Shown here in pieces: positions 1 to 9,852 of a stretch of 64,000 nucleotides of DNA (position 1 is its first letter; each line of letters opens with the position of its first letter). The DNA is from Roridomyces roridus (lineage: Eukaryota > Basidiomycota > Agaricomycetes > Agaricales > Mycenaceae), in contig JARKIF010000050.1 of assembly GCA_029378245.1 (NCBI GenBank), forward strand, positions 186,001 through 250,000. Direction: 5' to 3'. Under the pieces are notes generated by a model that searched no databases, was not told the DNA's origin, and was given only the letters and a program-made list of their open reading frames with translations. Both the position numbers and the translations under genes were made by a program.

Positions 1-367
1 TGTGTGCCACGCCGTTTTGCTTGGCGAGCTCAGACTCGGCTGTAACGCGGAACATCCTCTGCAGCGCGTCTACGAATAGAATCGCGACGAAACTGTAAGG
101 GTCTTCATGAGCTGGGGATGACGTGGTCTGGTGTGGCTCACATGAAGGATATCCGAAGCGCGTACGCGACCTTGGCGACGGCGGCACTCTCGGAGAGGAA
201 TCCAAAGATTCTCTTGCGCACTTTGTGCGGTAGGGGGAAGACTAGGACGCAGAATGTCGCCATCTGCAAGCAAAGGGTTAGACATGAGGCGAGGCCTTGA
301 AAGAGCTCGGGCGAAAACGTGCCTCGGCGGCGAGGAGCATAAAGGTGAGGGAGTAGCTGTGGAACAT
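1..367 (-). CDS. BAP31/Yet-type ER membrane protein (5' part, cut by window edge)
   Basis: Homologue of BAP31 / yeast Yet1-Yet3, an endoplasmic reticulum membrane chaperone and sorting factor. Three exons are visible on the minus strand: 367..323 (15 aa, MFHSYSLTFMLLAAE), 263..142, and 92 to the window edge. The joined product has the family signature: a first transmembrane helix, the VFPLPHKVRKRIF loop, a SES-VAKVAYALRIS helix and then FVAILFVDALQRM. The first intron (322..264) starts with GC rather than GT (AG|GCACGT). The second (141..93) is a normal GTGAGC...ACAG intron. The C-terminal coiled coil lies outside the window. A perfect TGACGTCA site lies about 110 bp upstream of the ATG. Identity is confident from the conserved N-terminal third; which Yet paralogue it is cannot be told. 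Confidence 0.85.
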
Positions 368-475
368 CCATGTCAGAGGCGGGTCTGCGTTGTGAAGAAG
401 AGAGCATACTAGATGGTCATTTTGGTGTGAGGTGGAAGTGGTTCAGGTGAAAGGGAGCTGGTGCGTCTGCGGCGT

Positions 476-483
476 TGACGTCA
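476..483. promoter_or_regulatory. Palindromic CRE-type site (TGACGTCA)
   Basis: A perfect 8-bp TGACGTCA lies 109 bp upstream of the BAP31-like start and about 440 bp upstream of the divergent DUF1295 gene. This is the binding site of ATF/CREB-type bZIP factors and overlaps the core of unfolded-protein-response elements. A role in ER-stress control of the ER membrane gene is inference. Confidence 0.4.
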
Positions 484-882
484 GACCACGTATTCGATCT
501 TTTGTTTACATGCCAAACATCGTGTCCTTTGAACCTTGCCACCATTGTGTGACCATGTTCCTTTACTCGCTGCTTCGGAAAGAAACCCCTTCGAACAAGA
601 GTCACACAAACTTTAAGTACGTAGAATTTTTTTCTCTCGTCTTGGATCTCTCGGAGAAGCTGTGGACACGATTCCCCGTCCGATTAACGACGGCCTGTTT
701 GGTTCCTGTGGACCGTGGTCGAAATGGTCTACTTCAACTTTCAAGTACTTGAAATGGGCATGTCTACGGCAGTCTACGGCTCATCACCTGTAATGACAAA
801 CATGTCGCGCTCCATCGGTGGATTTGCGACTCCCCGCTACTTCGCGGCTTGACACTTTACTCGGGTCCATTGGCTGCTACCG

Positions 883-889
883 ATATAAA
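883..889 (+). promoter_or_regulatory. TATA-like box of first DUF1295 gene
   Basis: The sequence ATATAAA lies about 36 bp before the first of two in-frame ATGs (925 and 949) of the DUF1295 gene. The rest of the 368..924 divergent intergenic region shows no supported gene. Confidence 0.35.
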
Positions 890-924
890 TCCCATTAATC
901 TTTGTTCTACACCCCAAATTTCTC

Positions 925-1944
925 ATGCCATCCACGAATGCAACCCATATGACTGACAAACCGCGCCATCCAGGCCTCCTGGCGGATTTGCGCCCAAAAC
1001 CGCAACCCAGCTACGCCGGCTCGGTCGTCTTCATTTTCGGTCGCCTTGCCGAGTAAGTATTACATTTCAACTAAGTAATAGTTTGCGAACTCGCATTGAA
1101 ACTCAATTGAACCCACTTGTAGCGCTCCGTTGCAATACTTGTTCTTCAGCAAAGAATGGGCGGATGCCGTACTCAACGCGCTTGGTCTTCGGGGAAGCAA
1201 TACGAACGTCCTCGTTCGCGGAGGGTCTCTTGCTCCCATCCCGACGGCGCTGATTGCAACGTACGCTATCGGAGGGCTGCGTCATGTGAGTTCTTTCGAC
1301 AAAGACTCCCTTCCTCATATTGACACCGCCGACATAGACATACCACACCTTATTCACAGCTTCCTTCAACTTTCCGCCTAGCGCCGCCATCCCCGTCGCC
1401 CTGTTGAACTGCATTCTAGACACAATCAACACGCTGTTCGCCGTCAACGCGCTTGTCTCCTCCCCGAACCTGGTTAACTTCGGATGGAAACAATACACCG
1501 GCTTGGGGCTGTTCGTCCTCGGGATAGCGATGGAGATCATTTCGGAGGAGGGTAGGAAGCGGTTCAAGAGGGATCGAAGGAATGAAGGGAAGGTTGTTGA
1601 TACCAGGTTGTGGTGCGTTGAAAATCCTGCAGTTGTCCTGGCGCCGACACGCACAGGTCATTCGTCCGACACCCGAACTATCTTGGATATACTCTCTGGC
1701 GCGCAGGGATCAGTCTCACCACGGTGAGTACCCCACACACACGCTCTCTTCTCTCCGTATAATTCAATTTTACATCACTCAGGGCTCCCTCACCGCGACC
1801 GCCCTCCTTACGAGCTTCCAAGTATGGGTGTTCTACACGCAGAGCGTTCCTGAGCTGGCGGGTTGGATGGCGAGGAAGTACGGGGCGAGGTGGGCGGAGC
1901 ATACGAGAAAAGTGCCTTATGCGCTCATTCCGGGGGTTTGGTGA
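925..1944 (+). CDS. DUF1295 / steroid 5-alpha-reductase-like membrane enzyme, copy 1
   Basis: Membrane protein of the DUF1295 family, which is related to steroid 5-alpha-reductase and isoprenylcysteine methyltransferase C-terminal folds. The substrate is unknown. Five exons reconstruct a 264-residue protein: 925-1052, 1123-1285, 1338-1612, 1657-1723 and 1783-1944. Family hallmarks are seen near the C-terminus: EEGRKRFK, then LWSFVRHPNYLGYTLWRAG spanning an exon junction at the split Trp codon, then KYGARWAEHTRKVPYALIPG. Exon 3 is placed at the TAG acceptor (1335-1337) because the paralogue at 3365-4364 has the same H-x-Y boundary. The final two exons have identical lengths (67 and 162 nt) in both paralogues, which supports the models. 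The start is uncertain between 925 and 949. The convergent paralogue and an F-box relic lie downstream. Confidence 0.85.
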
Positions 1945-2446
1945 TGCCAAGCGCAGATAAGATTAGATATCATGTCATAAGGTGAACCGTGGGAAAGGAT
2001 CGAGCCGGTCGGCATGTTGAGATTGTTCGGAAATGGAAATGGATCTTGTTCTCGTACCACCATCTCATGCGCGACCACGCCTAATTCGCTGAACATACCA
2101 GTACTCTTGGATTTTACAGACGGTCATTCCACTTCTGAGAACACATGGCATTTGGTGGGGACCAGTGAATGGACGTTTACGGTTTTCCGAGTCGAAATAA
2201 AGTGGTGGACTGAAATTCAGCAAACATGCTCTGGGCAAGAAGAAATTTTGTCGCTCGAAGAACGCGGGAACAACTCTCACCCGATCCATCCAATAATCTG
2301 GTCACCACTGGCATTACGAGGAATGATGCATATTCGGCCCAAGATGAAGCCCAATGTGAATATCTGTCCCATCTTCCAACAATTCCAGAAAACATCAAGG
2401 TTCTCCGGCAATTTCGTGCTCAGGGGTCGAAAACCCCCGAGGTGGG
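1945..2446. other. Intergenic stretch without a supported gene
   Basis: There is an open frame at 2014-2454 (+), but it has no recognisable domain, no intron pattern and weak composition, so I do not call it. It may hold the 3' UTRs of the flanking units. Confidence 0.4.
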
Positions 2447-3131
2447 TCAAGTGACACAGCTGGCGAGAACGAGTGCTTCGGGCTCTTCCTTATCAATGTG
2501 ATGTTCCCCATGAATGAGACTCATTGCACGGAGAGCTCCGTGAGATTGGGCGAAAATCTCCAGCAGGCGCTCTATCTGGGGCTGAATCTCGTCGAGGAGG
2601 TCGTATAATTCGTCCTCGAGAACATCGGTGTTTGTCTCGTTATGTAAAGGACATGTTGAGGCACTTGAGTTGCGCAGTACATTGGTGCTGAGTTCGAATC
2701 GGATATATCATGCCACCAGGGAGTCAAAGAGTTCACTGAGGGAAATTTGCAGCGGATGACTCTCGGCGAGTTTATTTAAGCCACATCTCCAAGAGGGTTT
2801 CGAATTCTCCGGCACGAGGAAAGGCGATACCAACCGAAGCCCATAGGGCAAGGGTGGAAAGTGCGATGACGGTCCAGATATGAGGAGCATAGGAGCGAGA
2901 TAAATTTGAGGACGAGGGTGTTCTGGGACGGGGGTTGATGGACGGGATCGGGAGACATTGCAGAAAGACATCAAAAGAAGTCCCGACAGGAAGCCACGCA
3001 ATTGGATCGCGTAGAGCGTTCAGCTGGCGGTGGACAAGGCTTTTATTGCTCTCGAGGTTCTTGAGCTCGAGCACATCCTAGGGCTCAATGGAGATTTATC
3101 CAAGCTGCGTCTCGATATCTTGGGTAGACAT
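2447..3131 (-). pseudogene. Decayed F-box protein gene
   Basis: Minus-strand relic of an agaricomycete F-box protein. Read from the ATG at 3131, one frame gives a short N-terminus with two in-frame stops (TAA then TAG). It continues into the typical leader and F-box region: a Leu-rich helix, LRDPIAWLPV, DVFLQCLP, HIWTVIALSTLALWASV, FETLLEMWL. The frame then breaks at about 2775-2780 and continues in another frame (HPLQISLSELFDSLVA) to a stop. An open minus-strand stretch (2447..2640: a Glu/Asp-rich helix, ELYDLLDEIQPQIERLLEIF) may be the C-terminal remnant. The order matches basidiomycete F-box proteins, whose usual product is much longer. Stops plus frameshifts make it non-functional. Confidence 0.7.
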
Positions 3132-3364
3132 CGCTTGGGCCTACCAGCAGCAGTGAGCGTCTATGTATTTAGGCGCGTTCAAACAGCTTGGAAATTGATT
3201 TCGTCTGACGGGAACCAGGTAAGCCCTCTAGAGTGCAGGATATTCACTAGTCACCCACTGTAGTCCGTTGCGGGTTGTAGATACGTGGCAATGGTGGTAA
3301 GGAAGAAAACTTTGTGCAATGTCCACCATTGTTGTTACATGCTAGCGTACAAACATGACACCTC

Positions 3365-4364
3365 TCACCAAAGCCCCGGAATAAGCGCATACTGGACCCG
3401 CTGCGTATACTCAGTCCACTGACTCCCATACTTTCTCGCCATCCAATCCGACAGTTCAGGGATACTCGTGGTGTAGAACACAGACAACTGGAGGGCGCTG
3501 AGGATAGCGGTGGCAGCCAGCGAGCCCTGAGAGATGGGTTGAGCGACATTCAGAGAAGACTGAGAAGACTGACTGTGGCCAAGGCAATTCCAGCGCGCCA
3601 GAGGTTAAATCCGAGATAGTTGGGGTGCCGGACTAGAGACCTGAAAGGAGATAAAGCTGATTGAATTGAATTCGAGGGAGTAACCCACCACAATCCCTGG
3701 TCGTAAACCTTGCCCACATTCTTCGGATTCTTCTTGAACGCCTTCCTCCCTTCTTCCGCAACCAGTTCCATCACGATCCCAACAGAGAAAAGCCCCACGC
3801 CGACCCATTGCTTCCAGCCAATGCAATCAGTGAAGCTCCCAAGGATCGGATACGGCGAAGAGGTGAGAGCGTGGACGGCGAGGAGGGTGGTAACAGTGTT
3901 GGTGGCAGAGCTGAAGGTGACGACGCTTAAAGAGGTGCTGGGCGGGTAATTGTATGTCTTCGTGCAGAGAGCGTAGTATGCCTGAGGGGGATATTTATAT
4001 TGTATTGCAACAACACGGAGAATTCAAAGAAAGACGCACATGGCGAAGACTCGCTACAGAGTACATGCCAACCAGAAGAGTCGGGATAGGGCCGAGACCG
4101 CCAACGCCAGGGCCGGCGCGAACGAGGATGTTACTTGCGCGGAGACCGACCGAGGTGAGCGCCTTGACAGCCCATCCTTCGCTGAACATGAGATATTGGA
4201 GCGGTGCGCTGTCTTTCTTCAGTCACTGAAGTGAGATTTTGACTGGGAGCTCACTCCGCAATGCGACCCAGGGCAAAGACGGCTGTTCCAGCGCTGCTTG
4301 TGGGCGGCTTGTCGCGCAGGTCGGCGAGGAGGCCGCTGGCCCGAGGTTTGGAGTTGAGAGACAT
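3365..4364 (-). CDS. DUF1295 / steroid 5-alpha-reductase-like membrane enzyme, copy 2
   Basis: Paralogue of the gene at 925-1944, in opposite orientation. Five exons on the minus strand (4364-4255, 4208-4040, 3981-3689, 3640-3574, 3526-3365) give 266 residues. The same motifs occur in the same order: GLLADLRDKP near the N-terminus, APLQYL, YNYPPST, EEGRKAFKKNP, then W(S)LVRHPNYLGFNLWRAG across the split Trp codon, and a KYGSQWTEYTQRVQYALIPG tail. Intron positions and phases are shared with copy 1, so the pair arose by duplication after these introns were in place. It is divergent from MSH4 (about 240 bp between start codons). The reaction is not predictable; membrane residence is inferred from the hydrophobic segments. 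Confidence 0.85.
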
Positions 4365-4607
4365 CGTGGTTGAAGTGAAAGAGGGATGACGCGCGATGAC
4401 GCGTCATGCGGAATTAAGCCGATGCCAAGACGCGTTTGATCCGTTCGGCCATCACACCGTCTCTTGTCTTCCGCCTCCGCTCTTGGTCAATTGCCCGACT
4501 GCCCATTGGCGCTGTGGCAGTCATCCCCCAACAAAGACAGCATAGCATCCCGCAGTTAAATTGAATCGGATTCGTCTTTTTCTGAGCTCTCTCTCTGTCC
4601 CATTAAG

Positions 4608-7600
4608 ATGAACCGCCCTTCCTCCCACCGCCGATCTTTCCGACCATCTTCCAGGCCGAATACATCCCGCTCGACCGCAGGCCAGTCTCGTACAGGTCCA
4701 GACATCGACTCACGTCCCACGACGACACAAACTTCGCGTCCATGGACGGCTCAAACGCGTCCAGGAACTGCTCGCCCGACAACCGCCGCGTCGACGCGTC
4801 AAGAAGGAGCCAGCTACGTTATCGCGCTTCTCGAAGGCAGGGGTGTCGCGCGCGAGGTCGGAATCGCGGCCCTCGATAGGGAGACAGGAAGGGTTATGCT
4901 TGTTCAGGCGCGTCTTCTCCGTTTTTTTCCCGTGCTGAAAGTTGAAGTAACTCTACGCAGCTCGCGGACTGCCAAACCTACGTCAAGACGCTTCACCAGA
5001 TGCACATTCATTCTCCAGTTCTCGTCCTCGTTCCCGACACCTTTCTGTCGCCGTCTGGTACCGCACCGCCGAGTCTGCTGGTCGAGTACATATACGAGGA
5101 GTTCCCGGGTGTGCCTGTCGAGCCGATCGGGAGGAAATATTGGAATGAAACCGGGGGTGAGCTTTCATTTGCGTGCCGAGGTTAGAAAGGCTGACCACGC
5201 CAGGCCTCGAATTCATCTCTCAGCTGTGCGTCGAAGACGACGAACGCGCAGGTACCTTAATCGCTGTGGCTAACAAGTGTGTGCGCGCATATATCCTTGA
5301 TTCATCGAAATCAATCTCCTTAGATACTACGCCCTCTCCGCCGCCTGCGCGCTCTTCAAACACGCGGAAACCAAGCTCAACACGCGATTCGCTGCCGCGT
5401 CGCTCCGAATCCGATACGTCCCAGTCGAGGGCACGATGATGGTTGACCCAGATACTGCCCGCAATTTGGAGCTGGTGGGCAATATGGCGCACAAAAAGTC
5501 GGCGCATTCGCTGTTTGGGACGGTGAATCATACGTATACGGCCATGGCGGCGCGTCTTCTGAGGGTTAATATTCTGTCGCCGATTACTGGTGAGTCGGAG
5601 TGGGTTGCAAAGAAGGAATCTAACGGCGTTCTCAGCGCAAAGTTCGATTGATGCGCGTTTGGATGTCGTCGAAGGTGAGTGTTGGTGCTGTCTTGACGCT
5701 CATCTGACTCCTTCTAGAACTCGTTCAATCCGAAGAACGCTTCACCGAGGTGCGCGCGGGACTCAAAGCTCTCAACAAAATGGATTTTGACAAATTAATC
5801 GCTTCGGTAAGTTCAAAAAAAAATTAGACCGCCTTGATACTTACGCGCTCGCAGCTTGCCTCATCCGAAACAAAACCGAGCATGGCCTCGAAAACGGCGT
5901 CCGCGCGCGTCGCTCAGATGCTCGAGCTCCGGAACCTCGTGCGGAATTTGCCTACGCTGCAGAAAACGCTGGAAGGATGCACGTCGCAGTTGTTGAGGAT
6001 CGTATATGATGTGAGTGTTGGACTTTTCAGCTCGAGGACGGTTGAAGAACTATTTTAGATGCTGTCGGACGAGAGGCTGGCAAATATTGAGCGCTTGGTA
6101 GGGGGTGCATTGAACGAGGACGGGGCGCCTGCGAAGGGTGGAATTGCAGCAGTCAACGCGCGGGTGTATGCAGTCAAGGTGTGTTTCTTCCCTCCCTCCC
6201 TCCCTCGACATGCACTCAAACGCCGGCCTCAAGGCAAACTGTAACAGACTCCTCGACGTTGCGCGAGAAACCTACAAAGAGAACGTGGGGGATATATTCC
6301 AGCTAAATCGCACTTTGACGGATACGCACGGGCTTCCGCTGGCTTTGGTGTACCAGGAGACGGGATTTGTTTTTGCGCTCCGGAAGGACGAGCTTGAGGG
6401 CAATGAATTACCGAGGGGGTTCGTGAATCCATCGCTGAAGAAGGGCAAGTGGACGTTTTCGAGTATGGAGTTGGTGAGTGGAGTTTTCTTCCTGTTTTCG
6501 ACTGAGCTGACACTGTCGAGTAGAAGAAGATGAATGCGAGGATGAAGGATGCGTTGGATGAGACGCTGATTTTGAGCGAAAAGATTATACAGGACCTCGT
6601 CGCTGATATTCTCGGGGATGTGGGCGCGTTGTACAAGGCTTCTGAAGCGGTGAGTGTCAGTCCAATTGAAGTTTTTATAATTGAAGAATTTTAGGTCGCG
6701 TTGTTGGATATGCTCTGGTCTTTTGCTCACACCTCGATTAGTATGTTCATTTTTCTGGATTGTTTCTCTTCGTCTTTTGAACTTCGTTTATAGTGCACAA
6801 CTACGGTGCGTTCCGACTTCAATCTCCTAGTTGGTGAACCAACATTCGTGCTAGTTCGTCCAGAGTTTACGGGAACACTTGCGATCAAGTCTGGACGCCA
6901 TCCGATCCTCGAAACCGTCAAGTCTGCGGGGACCCTCGTGCCAAACGACGTTTACTGTGACGATTCGTCCTCGTTCCAGATTGTTCAGGGTCACAAGTGA
7001 GTTGCTCGTCAATGTTTCTTTTCTTGCGATCTTACAAGGCGGTTGAAGTATGTCTGGTAAACCAAATTCTTTATTCTCTTGAAGCTATACTTTGAACGAC
7101 ATTGGAAGGCAAGAGCACTTACCTCCGACAAGTGGGTTTGTTGACGGTGCTGGCTATGTGCGGATGCTTCGTGCCTGCAGAATACGCTAGTTTTCGGTAA
7201 GTCGAACACTTCCAGGGGTGGGACTCTCTTCTCTGATCCCGGTTAGCATCCACGACGCACTGCTCACCCGCCTGTCAAACGACGACGACATGGAAAAGAA
7301 TCTCAGCACGTTTGCGAGTGAGATGGCTACTTCTGCTATGATCCTTGGTCTGTGGTTTGTCGGATTCATAATGATTTTTGACTGACGGTTTCTAGGACTG
7401 GCGTCTCCGCAATCGTTGGTGTTGGTCGACGAGCTCGGACGGGGAACGTCTCCACGCGAGGGCGTGGGTATATCTCATGCGATCGCAGAGGGTCTGATTG
7501 AGCGCAAGTCGTTTGTTTTCTTCGCCACGTACGTCTTTCGTTCATTTGCAATTGGTGTTGAATGTGTTTTTAAAGCCACTTGCAACACAGGCATTTCAAA

Positions 7601-8263
7601 GAACTGGCTACGACGCTGTCTCGTCAGCCCACCGTTATCAAGTACGTCTTTCGTGCAGAATCATCCGCAGGCTCATAGAGGATTGCGTCAAGCCTCCATT
7701 TGTCGGTACAGGTAAATCTCCTACTTTGGAATTACGGAATAAAGCCCACATCGTTCCTAGCGGACAACCAGATCGGATTCAAACTTTGGGCTTACCTTCC
7801 AGTACAAGTATGTTCCCGACTTGGACCACGAGCTAACTTGCTGACCGCATCCGAGAATCGTCGACGGCGCCCCGGATGATTCAACTCATTACGGTAAGCA
7901 GACTCTGCTCTTTGTTTGTCGTTTTGTTGATTTGCGCGGAGGCCTGGAGCTCGCGCGCCTGGCGGATCTGCCGAAAGATGTACTCGGTGAGGGGAAACGC
8001 GTTGCAGAGAAGCTGGCGGCGCTTCATGCGCGGAACAAGGAGGACAGCGAGAGTAACAAGATTGCGATTCGGAGGAAAGCTTTGTTGAGGGTGAGTGCAT
8101 ACGTTCGAATATTGCATCGACATGACTGATTGTTTTTTTTAGCTGCGCACTCAGCTGACGCAGGCGTTCGAGCACTCGGCAGTTGCCAGACGAGGAACTG
8201 GTGGCTTACATCAAACGGTTCCAGGTGGATATTGCCAAGGCGTTTTTGTACCCGGAAGAGTAG
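4608..8263 (+). CDS. MSH4: Meiotic MutS homologue MSH4
   Basis: MSH4 pairs with MSH5 as a clamp that stabilises meiotic recombination intermediates and promotes crossovers. It lacks the mismatch-recognition domain. Seen: a Ser/Thr/Arg-rich N-terminal tail with no mismatch-binding MutS domain I, connector and core lever regions, and then the ATPase. The Walker A motif GHNMSGKST is assembled from three exons (ending 6996; an 8-nt exon 7049-7056; starting 7109). Next come [12 protein letters not shown] (Walker B/signature) and ATHFKEL. There are many short introns; the first (4908-4960) begins with GC. Near the C-terminus, the acceptor at about 8142 leads into a coding-like segment ([13 protein letters not shown]) that is one base out of frame with the final [13 protein letters not shown]. 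Skipping to the GCAG at about 8180 restores the frame. So there is either a sequence error or an alternative acceptor. Confidence 0.93.
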
Positions 8264-8271
8264 ATACAATA

Positions 8272-9411
8272 CTACGCCATGCCTTCTAGACGCGGCAAAT
8301 CCTGAACCCTCCTCCTGCTCCGCCGCGATCGGGGCTCGGCAAGCACCTTCCTCAATGGATCCTCCCTAGTGAGATAGTCCTCTCCCCATCCGAGAAATGC
8401 GAGATGTTTGGGTGGCAGGGGCTGGTGGCGGTATACATCCAAAGGATCAAGGTCGGCCTTGCGCCAGGGCAGACGCTGGAGCGCGCCCGTGACAAAGTGA
8501 AACAATTCGTCCATTTTCGGTTCGTCCATTTTGGTGGTTCTGAGGATTGGACGAGTGCGCAGGGGTGTTACCATCCCTTCGACCGGCGGTGGTATGTTTT
8601 GATTGACGGTGTTTTGCGAGAGTTTGAGGACTTTTTCTAGGCGCAGACCCAGGTCTCCCCCGTCCGTCCGTATGATGGATACAATGCCTCGGCCTTTGGG
8701 AGGGTTAGCTCGGGCGCAAAAGGTATGGTGTGGACGCACCGGAGAAGGGCGGGGGGAAGCTGCTGGACCGGATGTACCACGGCAACTTTATCAGGGCGGC
8801 CACGGGAGCACCGTTGGGCGTGACAACCATTATGCGCGCGTATTCCCAGGAAAAATCGATGACCCATGGGTCGCCGAGAGCGGTGATGAACACCGTGTCG
8901 CGCTCGACTTGGTAGGACACGGCAACGAGCTTGAGCTCCGGAGGTGCCAGTCCGTCTTCCGTCAGGATTTTCATAAAGTTTTTGTACCGCGCACGGCTGA
9001 GGAGTTCGAGGATGGGTATTTTCCAGGGTAATCCGTAGTCCATGAGTAGGTCATGCCCCTCAGCCATTGTACGCGGGTCGTCGCTTCCAGTTATCCGTAA
9101 GCGGAGGGAGGCTGCCAACGGGGATTGGTCGGAGGGAGAGTTGAGGTAGAGAAAGCCCCTCGTGTTGTCTGGAAACACGATATCAGAGGTACGGAGGTGC
9201 AAGCCGTACTGGCGCATGTGAGGGTCAGGTATTTGTTTGGACTGAACTCTGCGAAATTGTTGGCGCAGCGGCCCTTCACAGTTGGATATGTCCAGGTAGT
9301 TAGCGCTGGTGAGTCGCGCCGGGTCGAGGGTTGTCAATTCCGCAGGAAGCTGGCGAGGAATGAGTGTTTTTCACAGTGGTCAATGTCCACGCACATCCAT
9401 TGCGCGCTCAT
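8272..9411 (-). CDS. Conserved hypothetical protein, function unknown
   Basis: I do not recognise the family. The protein begins MSAQWMC and continues through LTTLDPARLTSANYL, LRRQF-like, YGLHLRTSDIVF and a Trp/Pro-rich core (PWKIPILELLSRARYKNF, ALGDPWVIDFSWEYARI). It ends with a basic Arg-rich C-terminus. A 47-nt intron (GTGCGT...CTAAC...AAAG, about 8704-8750) joins the two long open frames in phase. Near the 5' end the frame needs either a weak 42-nt intron (GTGGAC...CCAG) after the seventh codon or a one-base correction; the in-between sequence also looks coding. No transmembrane or catalytic motif was seen. It converges on MSH4 with only 8 bp between stop codons, so the transcripts probably overlap. 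Confidence 0.6.
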
Positions 9412-9852
9412 GGCGAACTTTTCCGAAGTAGATCGGACTTGACATTCTGAGGTACGCGGGTTGTTTCATGAAAGACCGCCGTTGACAGATTCCCAGCGCA
9501 AGCTGGAAAGAAGGGTGTCTTTTGCAAAGCAGCATGATGGTCGGAAAAGAGAGCGTGTGGCGATGCAGCGGATCACAACTCCGACGCGGCCTTCCTCATT
9601 TCATATGCATTTCGAGGAAATCCGCTCGTATGTGGGGTCAACTCTTTCTCTTTCTCTCTACGTGGACCGCATGAAGGCCTCCGACCGCTACCGTCTGAAA
9701 AATATGTCTCGCACATAATCGTCATCAACAAGTCGACAATCAAGCACAGCTGTTGTCACCCCGGCTTAAACGCGGCCCCGTCGTCTCCGACATCCAGTTA
9801 AGTCCTTAGTCCAGCGAACAGCTCGCGGCGTGTCAGAGGCACGGGTAGTCGC
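9412..9852. other. Upstream region of kinase copy A, no gene seen
   Basis: The open frame at 9461-9718 (+) has no recognisable features. Around 9550 the sequence (GTGTGGCGATGCAGCGGATC) resembles blocks at about 14030 and 18362. This suggests the same flanking block was copied along with the kinase units. Confidence 0.3.

Noticed and set aside
2014..2454. Plus-strand open frame of 146 codons
   Set aside because: No domain, no introns in a gene-dense intron-rich genome, and it overlaps the minus-strand F-box relic.
2680..2720. Possible tRNA T-loop (GAGTTCGAATCGG)
   Set aside because: Flanking bases do not pair as a T-stem and no D-arm, anticodon or acceptor stem is present.
9461..9718. Plus-strand open frame of 85 codons before kinase A
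   Set aside because: Low coding character; part of the sequence resembles noncoding flank repeats at 14030 and 18360.
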